Source: Roseiarcus sp963794655 (GTDB lineage Bacteria; Pseudomonadota; Alphaproteobacteria; Rhizobiales; Beijerinckiaceae). From it: 64,000 nt of DNA. Under the pieces are notes generated by a model. That model ran no database searches and had not been told where the DNA came from. It saw only the letters and a program-made list of their open reading frames with translations. The translations under genes were made by a program, and so were the position numbers. This document shows positions 8,374 through 16,216 of this stretch, one piece after another. Every line of letters begins with the position of its first letter. Positions within the stretch are counted from its first letter, which is position 1. The stretch covers positions 186,001 through 250,000 of the forward strand of contig CAWCEV010000003.1 in the NCBI GenBank assembly GCA_963794655.1, written 5' to 3'.

Positions 8374-9927
8374 TTACTCCTCCGCCTCGATCGGCTCGCG
8401 TGCGGGCTTCGCGCGCGCTTTCACCGGGCGCAGGAGAAAGTCGGGCACGTGGTCGCCAAGGCCGATCACCGGCGCGTCCTCTTCGCGGCGCGGACGTTCG
8501 CGGCGCGGCGTGGGATCGGCGAAGGACGGCGCGCGCGGGGCTGAGGCGCGCTCCGCTTCGGCCGCGACGCGCTCGCGGGGCGGACGCTCGGCGTGATGGC
8601 GGCGTGAATCCGGGTGGCGCTCGGCGTGCCGGTCCGGACGCTCGCCGTTCTCGACAGGCGCTGGGCGCCGCTCGCCGCGTCGATCCGCACGCTCGGCGCT
8701 CTCGACGGGGGCGGGGCGCTCCGACCGCCGGTGCGAGCCGCCGCGGCCGCGCTCGCCGTGCCGCTCGCGCCGGGGCGCTTCGGCATCGTCGTCCGGGGGC
8801 AATTGAGCGCCGTCCTGCCAGTCGATCTTGCGCGCGATGAGCTTCTCGATCTCGGCGATCGCCTTCTGGTCGATGCGCGAGACGATGGTCAGCGCCTGGC
8901 CCGATTTGCCGGCGCGGCCGGTGCGGCCGATCCGGTGGACGTAATCCTCGGAATGATGCGGCGCGTCGTAGTTGATGACATGGCTGACGTCCGGGATGTC
9001 GAGCCCGCGGGCGGCGACGTCGGAGCAGACCAGGAGCTGGACCTCGCCCGCGCGGAACGCGTCGAGCGCCGCCATACGCATGCGCTGGTCGAGGTCGCCG
9101 TGAAGCGCCAGGACCGAGAAGCCGTGCTTCTGCAGCGACCGGTAAACCACCTGCACGTCGCGCTTGCGGTTGCAGAAGATGAGCGCGTTCTTGAAGTTCT
9201 CGGCCCCGCGGATGATGCGCCTCAGCGTCGAGCGCTTCTCTTCCGGCGTTCCGCCCGAAGGCACGAGCGTCTGCGTGATGTTCTCCGCGGTCGTGGCGGC
9301 GCGGGAGACTTCGACGCGCACCGGATTGTGCAGGAACGCATCGGCGAGGCGGGTGATTTCCGGCGGCATTGTCGCCGAGAAGAAGAGCGTCTGGCGGGTG
9401 AACGGCACGAGCTTGCAGATGCGCTCGATGTCGGGAATGAAGCCCATGTCGAGCATGCGGTCGGCTTCGTCGATCACCAGGATTTCGATGGCGTTGAGAA
9501 GCAGGCCGCCGCGCTCGGTGAAATCGAGCAGGCGCCCGGGCGTCGCGATGACGACGTCCGCGCCGCGCGCGATCTTGGCCTCCTGGTCGCCGAACGACAC
9601 GCCGCCGATCAGGAGCGCGAGGTTGAGCTTGTGGTTGACGCCATATTTGGCGAACGCCTCTTCGACCTGGGCGGCGAGTTCGCGCGTCGGCTCCAGAATG
9701 AGAGTGCGCGGCATCCGCGCGCGGGCGCGTCCGCGCTCGAGCGTCGATAGCATCGGCAGGGTGAATGCGGCGGTCTTGCCGGTGCCCGTTTGCGCGATGC
9801 CGAGCACGTCGCGGCCTTGCAGCGCAAAGGGGATGGCCTGTTCCTGGATCGGCGTCGGCGTGTCGTAGCCCGACGCTTCGACGGCTTTGAGCACTTTCTC
9901 GCTCAGGCCGAGTTCGCTAAATTTCAT
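8374..9927 (-). CDS. rhlE: DEAD-box ATP-dependent RNA helicase, RhlE type
   Basis: 517 residues. The Q motif (TPTPIQEQAIP), Walker A AQTGTGKT (about 45-52), PTRELAAQ, TPGRLLD, the DEAD box VIDEADRMLDMGF, SAT, and the HRIGRTGRAGKSG motif are all intact. The C-terminal 130 residues are Arg/Glu/Pro-rich with repeated ERPxxxAER-type segments, a disordered RNA-binding tail common in alphaproteobacterial RhlE. The role is RNA unwinding in ribosome assembly or mRNA turnover. It converges with the TfoX-N gene across a 41-bp gap. Confidence 0.93.
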   Translation of the reverse strand: MKFSELGLSEKVLKAVEASGYDTPTPIQEQAIPFALQGRDVLGIAQTGTGKTAAFTLPMLSTLERGRARARMPRTLILEPTRELAAQVEEAFAKYGVNHKLNLALLIGGVSFGDQEAKIARGADVVIATPGRLLDFTERGGLLLNAIEILVIDEADRMLDMGFIPDIERICKLVPFTRQTLFFSATMPPEITRLADAFLHNPVRVEVSRAATTAENITQTLVPSGGTPEEKRSTLRRIIRGAENFKNALIFCNRKRDVQVVYRSLQKHGFSVLALHGDLDQRMRMAALDAFRAGEVQLLVCSDVAARGLDIPDVSHVINYDAPHHSEDYVHRIGRTGRAGKSGQALTIVSRIDQKAIAEIEKLIARKIDWQDGAQLPPDDDAEAPRRERHGERGRGGSHRRSERPAPVESAERADRRGERRPAPVENGERPDRHAERHPDSRRHHAERPPRERVAAEAERASAPRAPSFADPTPRRERPRREEDAPVIGLGDHVPDFLLRPVKARAKPAREPIEAEE

Positions 9928-10382
9928 GATTTCTCGCTTGCGCGAATGCCTCGCATCCGCTCGTTGTCATATGGGGGCCTCGCGGACCCGCGTCAATCGT
10001 TCGCGGATCCCGGCGTGCAAGCCTCGCGCCCCGCGTGGGCGCGAAGCGCTCGCCAACGCCTCGCCGGAGCCTTCATTCGCTCTCGGCGCGCTTCCCCATA
10101 GATCAATTGGCGAAAATGTCAATAAATTGCGGCTCCACTTCCACGCGGACCTGCCGTCTTGCGTCGCGATGTCGCATCCACGCAAGCATCTGCCCCATAC
10201 GAGAAAGGCCCAACGCTTCACCTGGCGCGAGAAGGCGCCGATTTCGAGCGAGGGCCGATTCGACGGGTGCTCCGTCGAGCGGGGGCTCGCAATCGTGACC
10301 TGGACTGGCCATGAACCTGCGACTGCTTGAAGCAATCTCGCGGTTTGAGTATGGTGGTCAGTACAGGTCAGAGGGCAGCGCG
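9928..10382. other. Intergenic region upstream of the helicase and cyclase
   Basis: This gap separates the divergent helicase (minus) and cyclase (plus). Several overlapping open frames occur in all directions and none resembles a known family. I see no repeat, terminator or tRNA. It should contain the promoters of both genes, but no hexamer pair stands out. Confidence 0.45.
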
Positions 10383-11537
10383 ATGGGCGAGACCCGCAAG
10401 CTCGCCGCGATCTTGGTCACCGACGTAGTCGGATTCAGCAGGCTTGCCAGCACGGACGAGCAGCGGACGCTTGCGCGCCTGCGTGCGCTCAGGGGCGATC
10501 TCGTCGATCCGGCCGTCGCCGCCCATCACGGCCGCATCGTCAAGGGCACCGGCGACGGCTTCATCGTCGAGTTCCGCAGCGTGGTCGAGGCGACGCGCTG
10601 CGCCATAGAAATCCAGAACGGCCTCATCGAGCGCAACGCCGGGGTGCCTCCGGAAAGGCGGATCGAGTTCCGGATCGGGATTCATGCCGGGGAGGTCGTC
10701 GAGGAGAGCGACGGCGACCTCATGGGCGACGCGGTCAATATCGCCGCGCGGCTGGAAGGGAAAGCGAAGCCGGGGGCCATCTGCCTCTCGGAAGACGCCT
10801 ATCGACAGGTCAGGGGGCGGCTCGACATGGAGGTCAGCGCCCTCGGCGCGACCCAGCTCAAGAACATCGCCGAGCCGATGCGCGTCTATCTGGTCGAGGT
10901 CGGCAAGCCGGCGGACGAGCCGCCCAAGCGCCGTCCGGCGCCTCCCTATCGGCGCGTCGCCGCTCTCGCCGCGCTCGCAATCCTGGTCGTCGCCGGCGCC
11001 GTGGGTTGGGATTCTTTCGCCGTCAAACCCTCGACGACAGAAAGCTCGTCCGCTGCGCCGCCCTCGGCGACCGAGAGCCCGGCGCCGGCGCCGACCGCGT
11101 CATTGTCCGGACCGGCCGCCGACGTCATGCCGCCCACCGACAATCCCAACGCGACGCCGTCCACGGGCAATCCCGCGACCGCGCCGTTGCGTCCCCAGTC
11201 CCAACGCCAGGTGAGGCCTGCGTGGGTGAACCCACCTGAAGCGCAGCCTGCGGCAAGAAAGGTCGCGCGCTCCCCATCGAGAGCAAGCTCGGAGCCGACG
11301 CAATCAGCCGCTGCCGAAGGCGCGGCGGCGGAATCCTCGCAATCCTGCTACCTCTCGGCGGCGCAAACCAACGGCAACCACGTGAGCTGCGCCTATTTGC
11401 ACGCCCAGGCGCCGAGCGCAGAGCCTGAGCCCGCCCCCCCGGTGGAAAGCGCTTCGGATTCGTCGCGTCCCTGCACCGTCTCGGCGGCGCAGACCAACGC
11501 GAACCACGTGCCTTGCGCCTATCTGCAGGGGCGATAG
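10383..11537 (+). CDS. Class III adenylate/guanylate cyclase with TM anchor and duplicated Cys motif tail
   Basis: 384 residues from ATG 10383. The catalytic domain (1-175) contains ILVTDVVGFSRL with metal-binding D14, KGTGDGF with D58, and MGDAVNIAARLEG with transition-state residues N119 and R123, so it should make cAMP or cGMP. A single helix lies at about 191-209, followed by a Pro/Ala/Ser-rich linker. The tail carries two near-identical copies of C-x-x-SAAQTN-x-NHV-x-CAYL starting near C322 and C364. The tail would be periplasmic. Such a tail is not part of the usual cyclase architecture that I know; the duplication is discussed as a finding. Confidence 0.85.
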   Translation: MGETRKLAAILVTDVVGFSRLASTDEQRTLARLRALRGDLVDPAVAAHHGRIVKGTGDGFIVEFRSVVEATRCAIEIQNGLIERNAGVPPERRIEFRIGIHAGEVVEESDGDLMGDAVNIAARLEGKAKPGAICLSEDAYRQVRGRLDMEVSALGATQLKNIAEPMRVYLVEVGKPADEPPKRRPAPPYRRVAALAALAILVVAGAVGWDSFAVKPSTTESSSAAPPSATESPAPAPTASLSGPAADVMPPTDNPNATPSTGNPATAPLRPQSQRQVRPAWVNPPEAQPAARKVARSPSRASSEPTQSAAAEGAAAESSQSCYLSAAQTNGNHVSCAYLHAQAPSAEPEPAPPVESASDSSRPCTVSAAQTNANHVPCAYLQGR

Positions 11538-11564
11538 AGCGAATTGCATTGGGGCTGAACCATC

Positions 11565-11592
11565 CCGTCATTGCGAGCGAAGCGAAGCAATC
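11565..11592. repeat. Dispersed bacterial repeat fragment (TCATTGCGAGCGAAGCGAAG type)
   Basis: The segment contains CATTGCGAGCGAAGCGAAGC, a short motif I know as a recurrent intergenic repeat in many bacterial genomes. Only one copy is seen here. It lies just downstream of the cyclase and upstream of the second inverted-repeat element, so this gap has collected repeats. Confidence 0.55.
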
Positions 11593-11639
11593 TAGTAAGC
11601 GCCTAGTTCTCTGGATTGCCGTATATCGCGTATATCGGT

Positions 11640-11784
11640 ATATCGGTGACAGTTTACTCAATCACCGAATAGATTCGATTCGGCCGATTTCGTCATGCCT
11701 CGCCTTCAGCCGCCGAGCAGCGGCGTAAATCGCGTTGCCGGAATCCCCAGGGCTATTGGGGAAAGAGTAAAGTGTCACCGTTAT
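11640..11784. repeat. MITE-like element, copy 2
   Basis: The left arm at 11640-11662 reads ATATCGGTGACAGTTTACTC then AAT, matching the copy at 6851. The right arm at 11765-11780 is GAGTAAAGTGTCACCG, which pairs with the left arm with one mismatch. Length (about 145 bp) and end sequences match copy 1, while the interiors differ apart from an ACCGAATA block next to the left arm. This indicates an older, degraded copy. Confidence 0.75.
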
Positions 11785-11886
11785 TCCCGTTATTCGTTAT
11801 TCGATTCCCGGCGAAGGCATTCCCGAGGCGGGGTGGCTTATCCGTCCGCCGAGGGGAAGACCTCAGCGCTTGGGGGAGCGCTTCGG

Positions 11887-12420
11887 ATGAAATACTGGCT
11901 CGACACCGAGTTCATCGCCCATCGCTTCACGATCGACCTCGTCAGTATTGGCGTCGTCTCCGAGGATGGGCGCGAGTTCTATGCGGAGAGCAGCGAAACG
12001 GACTGGTCCAGGGCGAGCCGCTGGACGCTCGACAACGTGCGTCCGCAGCTTGAGGGCAAGGGCGTGAGCCGCGACGAGATCAGCTACGGCCTGCGCGATT
12101 TCGCCCACGGCGACGAGCATCCGGTTTTCTGGGGCTATTTCCCGGCCTACGACTGGGTCGGGTTCGTCGGCCTGTTCGGCGGTCTCGAGGAGCTGCCGTT
12201 CCACTTTCCCCAGCTCTGCCTCGACATCAAGCAGTGGGCGCTCGAGCTCGGCGATCCCGAATTGCCCCACCAGACGGGAAGCCGCCATCATGCGCTCGCC
12301 GACGCCCGCTGGACCAAGGAGGCCTGGGCGTTTCTCGCCAACCTCCATCCGGCCGGCGCCGATCGACGCGCCGTCGGGCGCAAGAATCCGAGTCAATTCG
12401 GCGCCGACCGGCATCCCTGA
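11887..12420 (+). CDS. Putative 3'-5' exoribonuclease (DEDD-type)
   Basis: 177 residues. It starts MKYWLDTEFIAH, where D and E of LDTEF are the first metal ligands of the RNase D/oligoribonuclease DEDD fold. Further ligands are plausible in VFWGYFPAYDWVGFVGLFGG and in the C-terminal HHALADARWTKEAWAF motif (H and D). The length matches small bacterial polyadenylate-specific 3'-exoribonuclease AS-type proteins. ATG 11887 is chosen because the open frame upstream runs through the repeat element. It converges with the gene at 12775 across a repeat-filled gap. Confidence 0.8.
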   Translation: MKYWLDTEFIAHRFTIDLVSIGVVSEDGREFYAESSETDWSRASRWTLDNVRPQLEGKGVSRDEISYGLRDFAHGDEHPVFWGYFPAYDWVGFVGLFGGLEELPFHFPQLCLDIKQWALELGDPELPHQTGSRHHALADARWTKEAWAFLANLHPAGADRRAVGRKNPSQFGADRHP

Positions 12421-12665
12421 CGGAGGTCGACGCGCCGCTCTCGACGCCATGCGCAGGCGGTGCCCAGTCACGACGGCGCAGGGCTTGCTTTCGGGAAACC
12501 GACATTTTCTTGCCACAGCGCATGGCCCGTGGTTTAGTTTATCAGAAGAGGCGGCGCCCGATCCCGGGCAGCGTCGCCTAGTTGTCGGATCGAGCAAAAT
12601 GGGATCCTGGCGGCCCTTTAAATGGAGCTAACATATTGAAAAGTAACGATGGAGGCCGGAAAACG

Positions 12666-12775
12666 CGATTTGGATTTTGTTGCGCTGGATTTGGTTTTCG
12701 CTGCGCCGGGGTTGGCTTGTGTTGCGCCGGGCTTTGATTGCGTTGCGGTCGGCCTTTGGTTTTGTTGCGCGCGGT
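12666..12775 (+). repeat. 21-22-bp imperfect tandem array, locus 1
   Basis: About five head-to-tail units with the approximate form TTTGGTTTTGTTGCGCCGG fill the gap between the exoribonuclease and the convergent CoA-binding gene. The first unit contains CGATTTGGATTTTGTTGCGC, found exactly, inverted, in the array at 53304-53415. Because most units are multiples of 7 codons, the frame stays open and reads as short hydrophobic repeats, but no ribosome site or sensible protein context supports translation. The region 12421-12665 before it has no other feature. Confidence 0.75.
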
Positions 12776-13227
12776 CAGGGCGCCGCTACTGCTCGCCCGC
12801 CGAAGAGCCGCCCGAATTCGATCTTCGGGCAGCGATCCATGACCACGGTCACGCCCCTCGCGCGCGCCCGCTCCGCCGCGCCTTCATCGACGACGCCGAG
12901 CTGCATCCAGATCACGCGGGGCAGGGGATCGAGCAGCAGCGCTTCGTCGACCACGCCGCTCGCCGCGGACGACCTGCGGAACACGTCGACCATGTCGATC
13001 GCCGCGGGGACTTCGGCGAGGCGGGCATAGGTCGGCCGGCCGCGGATGAGCCCGCCGGCCTGGCCGGGATTGACCGGATAGGTCTCGAAGCCCTGGGCGA
13101 TGAGAAAGCCCAGCACCTGGTTCGAGGGACGCGCCGGATTGGGCGAAGCGCCGACGACCGCGATGGTGGAGACGCCGGTCAGGATCGACCGCACCTCCTC
13201 GTCGCTGACGCCGTCGAGCGCCGGCAT
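12775..13227 (-). CDS. CoA-binding domain protein (YccU type)
   Basis: 150 residues with a Rossmann-like CoA_binding_2 fold: VSTIAVVGASPNPARPSNQV near residues 18-38 is the nucleotide-binding loop, followed by GFETYPVNPGQAG, IDMVDVFRR and the closing VVMDRCPKIEF motif with the family cysteine. The biochemical role of this family is unknown; CoA or a nucleotide cofactor is the likely ligand. It starts 1 nt after the stop of the crotonase gene at 13229 and forms a two-gene operon with it. Its own stop lies at the edge of the 21-bp repeat array. Confidence 0.88.
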   Translation of the reverse strand: MPALDGVSDEEVRSILTGVSTIAVVGASPNPARPSNQVLGFLIAQGFETYPVNPGQAGGLIRGRPTYARLAEVPAAIDMVDVFRRSSAASGVVDEALLLDPLPRVIWMQLGVVDEGAAERARARGVTVVMDRCPKIEFGRLFGGRAVAAP

Positions 13228-13228
13228 G

Positions 13229-14047
13229 TCACGACCCCCAGACAGGCCGCCGCTTGTCGAGGAAGGCGCCGAGGCCTTCGACCGAGTCGGGTTCGGCGAG
13301 ATTGTCGATCATCGCGACCGAGGCCAGCGCATAGGCCTCATCGAGCGGCCGCTCGATCTGGTCGTAGAAGGCGCGCTTGCCGATCGCCAGCGTCGGGGCC
13401 GAGTGGCTTGCGATCGTGGTCGCGAGCGCCAGGGCTTCGTCGAGCGCGCGGCCCTCGGGAACGACGCGGTTGACGAGGCCGAAGCGCTCGGCCTCGCGAG
13501 CGGAGTAGAGCCTTCCGGTGAGCGCCATCTCCATCGCGTGCTTCTGCGACACCGCGCGGCCGACCGCGACCAGCGGCGTCGAGCAGAAAAGGCCGTAGTT
13601 CACGCCCGAGAGGCCGAAGCGCGCCCCTTCGCCGGCAACCGCAAGGTCGCACGCGGCGATGAGCTGGCAGCCCGCCGCGGTCGCGATGCCTTCGACCGCC
13701 GCGATGACCGGCTTCGGCAGCTTGACGATCGCCTGCATGAGCGTCGCGCAGCGCGCGAAGAGCTCGACATAATATTCGCGGCCCCGGTCGCAGTCGTTGC
13801 GATGGGTCTGCATCTCCCTGAGGTCATGGCCGGCGCTGAGCGCAGGCCCGGCGCCGGTAAGGACGACGACCCGCGCCTTGTCGTCCATGGCTATCTCGTC
13901 GAGCGTCGCGATGAGGGTCTCGATCACCGCGAGGCTCAGCGCGTTACGGTTCTGCGGCGTGTTCAAGGTCAGGACAACGACGCCGGACTCGTCTTCGCGC
14001 CTGAGAAGGACGGCCGGAGCCGTCGATTGAGCGGGGGAGGCGGACAT
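13229..14047 (-). CDS. Crotonase-superfamily protein lacking both hydratase glutamates (ECHDC3-like)
   Basis: 272 residues with the crotonase fold: oxyanion-hole segments ALSAGHDL and GIATAAGCQLIAACDLAVA, and the usual trimerisation tail. At the two positions where true enoyl-CoA hydratases carry catalytic glutamates (GGGxE and PE), this protein has AAGCQ and LSGVN. It therefore probably does not hydrate enoyl-CoA. The pattern resembles the ECHDC3 branch. It is followed immediately by a CoA-binding protein gene, suggesting a shared acyl-CoA-related role. Contrast the hydratase at 25622, which keeps both glutamates. Confidence 0.85.
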   Translation of the reverse strand: MSASPAQSTAPAVLLRREDESGVVVLTLNTPQNRNALSLAVIETLIATLDEIAMDDKARVVVLTGAGPALSAGHDLREMQTHRNDCDRGREYYVELFARCATLMQAIVKLPKPVIAAVEGIATAAGCQLIAACDLAVAGEGARFGLSGVNYGLFCSTPLVAVGRAVSQKHAMEMALTGRLYSAREAERFGLVNRVVPEGRALDEALALATTIASHSAPTLAIGKRAFYDQIERPLDEAYALASVAMIDNLAEPDSVEGLGAFLDKRRPVWGS

Positions 14048-14322
14048 TGGCCTTTCGGGGTCGCGAGGGGAAGTGTGAGCGCAACCATACCCGGACCGGC
14101 CGAGCCAGTAAAATCGAGCTCAGGCGCGTCTCCGCGGTTGCTCCATCCGACAGAGTTGCTTGGCCGTCCCCGTCGCGGGCGCAAGGGACGAAATGCCACG
14201 AGCGTTGAGCAGGCGCTTTTTTTGAAACCTGACGGCGCCCCGCCCGTATCTGACTGTGCGGGCGCATCGATCTGAACCGAAGCATTGCGCCGTCTTGATC
14301 CTCTCGAGAAAAAGGCAGAGCG

Positions 14323-15096
14323 ATGAAATCCTGTCATTTGGCGATCGTTGTATCGATCATTTTCGCGAGTCCCGCCCTTGCGGACACGCTCGTCGTTCCA
14401 GGTCCCGCGGCAGGAAACGCGCAATCCCCAACGCCTTTCGACTACTATGGCAGCGGCGGATCGCGTGTTCAGCAAATCTACGCCTCCGGCTTCTTTCCCG
14501 GCACGGAACTTATCACCGGCTTCAGTTTCAGAGCCTATCCGGGCGCCGCGCCGAGCTTTTTCTTCGGCAACAGCGTCGATATTTCCGACACCGTCATTCA
14601 ACTCTCGACGACGACAGCGGGGGCCGATGAAAGTGGGTCGCTTCCGAGTGCGACGTTTGCCGACAACATCGGCGCCGACGCGACAACGGTTTACTCGGGC
14701 TCCTTGGATCTCACCACTGCAGCCACGGGCGTTGGAGCGCAGCCTTTCGACTATACGGTCAGTTTCTCAACGCCGTTCCTGTACGATCCCGCCGACGGGA
14801 ATCTGCTGGTCGATGTCTTGATACCGACCGGCGCGGTCGTGAGCGGCGCAGGCTTTGGTTTTCTTACGTTTGACACCGTGAATACGATCGACGACGGCAT
14901 TTACAGCGTGGTCAATATAACCAGCGGAGGAGACGCCACTGGAACCCTCTCGACCGCCGGCGCGATCACGGCCTTTTCGGTAAGTGCGGCGCCCGTTCCC
15001 GAGCCCAGCACCTGGCTGATGATGATCACCGGCTTTGGCGTCTTCGGGGCGCTCATGCGCAAGCGCCGATCGGCGATCGTCATGCCCGCGACATGA
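14323..15096 (+). CDS. PEP-CTERM-anchored secreted protein
   Basis: 257 residues with a Sec signal peptide (ending SPALA-D near residue 21) and a C-terminal sorting signal: VPEPSTWLMMITGFGVFG then a basic MRKRR cluster. Exosortases process such signals to attach proteins to the surface or exopolysaccharide. The middle is acidic, Ser/Thr/Gly-rich beta-sandwich-like sequence with no family I recognise. Its partner gene at 15223 is convergent and carries a similar signal. No exosortase gene is in the window. Confidence 0.82.
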   Translation: MKSCHLAIVVSIIFASPALADTLVVPGPAAGNAQSPTPFDYYGSGGSRVQQIYASGFFPGTELITGFSFRAYPGAAPSFFFGNSVDISDTVIQLSTTTAGADESGSLPSATFADNIGADATTVYSGSLDLTTAATGVGAQPFDYTVSFSTPFLYDPADGNLLVDVLIPTGAVVSGAGFGFLTFDTVNTIDDGIYSVVNITSGGDATGTLSTAGAITAFSVSAAPVPEPSTWLMMITGFGVFGALMRKRRSAIVMPAT

Positions 15097-15179
15097 TCAA
15101 CCCGGCGACCCTCTAGTGATTTATGCGGGCCTGGGTTGGCGACGCAGCGCCGTCAAGTCACGCGCGCATCGGCAAGAGA

Positions 15180-15195
15180 GCCGCCCGAAGGCGGC
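15180..15195. terminator. Short hairpin between convergent PEP-CTERM genes
   Basis: GCCGCC-CGAA-GGCGGC forms a perfect 6-bp stem with a tetraloop in the 126-bp gap between the two convergent genes. No T-run follows on either strand, so it is at best a weak or factor-dependent terminator. Confidence 0.3.
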
Positions 15196-15222
15196 CCTCG
15201 AGATCAGCCCTTACGGTGCGCC

Positions 15223-15975
15223 TTATGCGATCGCCGACTCGAGCCGGCCCTTTCGAGCCCGGCTGTGGGCGGCGTAGCCGAGGCCGGCGAAGCCGACCAG
15301 CATCAAGGCCCAGGTGCCGGGCTCGGGAACGCCAGAGGTGATGTCGCCGCTGAACTGAATGTCGGCGTAGGCGGCGGTGACGTGCCGGTCGGCGTAGAAG
15401 ATCTCCATCGTATATGTTCCCTGACCGAGATCGTAAGTCGATGTTCTCCCGTAAGGATGAACGCCGCCGACTTGGTCGACCACGGCGCCGTTGAGCGCCA
15501 GGAACATGTCGTCGTCGCCGCCGAAGGTGATCGAACCGCCGCCGGCCCCGACGTTGAGCGTGGCGAAAAAGATCGCCGTCTGAAACGAATTGCTGTCGCT
15601 CCCGCCCGTGCCTTCGGGCGAGAACATGTTCTGCGCCACCGGCGCCGACAGGGTCGTCGTTCCTTCATACGTGACCTCTCCGGCCAGCGGCGTCCACCAG
15701 TTGAGCGGGTTGCCGGCACCCTCTACGAGGCTGGCCGGATTGCCGGCAAACACGACCGGCAGACCGCCTACGTGCGACGCGCCAACTTCCGGATTTCCGT
15801 TGTTGAACAGTTGGCCACAATCCTGGGTCGCGCCGCACGGCGTCAGATTGAAGTCGCCGAAGCTTGGATTGACCGAATACCACTCGACCCCGAGCAGGAC
15901 AGCGGCGTCCGCCGGAGCGGCGAAAAACCAGAGCCCGGAGCCCATGACGACCGCGCCGAACGCAGACAATGACAA
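15223..15975 (-). CDS. PEP-CTERM protein with fibro-slime-like domain
   Basis: 250 residues. The N-terminus is a signal peptide ending PADA near residue 24. The C-terminus has VPEPGTWALMLVGFAGLGYAA followed by basic residues, a canonical PEPxxW sorting signal. Residues about 115-215 (AIFFATLNV...GGDDDMFLALNGAVVDQVGG...YTMEIFYADRH) resemble the fibro-slime/PA14-like beta domain that binds carbohydrate or calcium. It probably decorates the cell surface or matrix together with the protein at 14323. Confidence 0.82.
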   Translation of the reverse strand: MSLSAFGAVVMGSGLWFFAAPADAAVLLGVEWYSVNPSFGDFNLTPCGATQDCGQLFNNGNPEVGASHVGGLPVVFAGNPASLVEGAGNPLNWWTPLAGEVTYEGTTTLSAPVAQNMFSPEGTGGSDSNSFQTAIFFATLNVGAGGGSITFGGDDDMFLALNGAVVDQVGGVHPYGRTSTYDLGQGTYTMEIFYADRHVTAAYADIQFSGDITSGVPEPGTWALMLVGFAGLGYAAHSRARKGRLESAIA

Positions 15976-16216
15976 CTACTTACGCAACTAACGACCCTCC
16001 CGAAGATAATGCCGCGAGAGAGGTGTAGTTTCCTGATTTACAGTCCGTCAATCATAGTTGCGAATTGTTGTCGTTTACCCATATTGCTAATGTCAACGCC
16101 GGAGGTCGATGCTGGGAGCGCACGGCCAGGGCGGGAGTTTGCCGCTTTCCCCTTCCGGCGTTTTCAGTTAGGCAGCGGCGCAACGCCGCTCCCAAGCCGA
16201 AAAAGACCTAACTTTC

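Noticed and set aside
12666..12775. CRISPR array
   Set aside because: Units are 21-22 bp, contiguous and imperfect, with no spacers and no cas genes in the window.
12649..13473. 274-codon plus frame starting in the 21-bp array
   Set aside because: The first part is the repeat read as heptapeptides, the rest is antisense to the CoA-binding and crotonase genes; no ribosome site.
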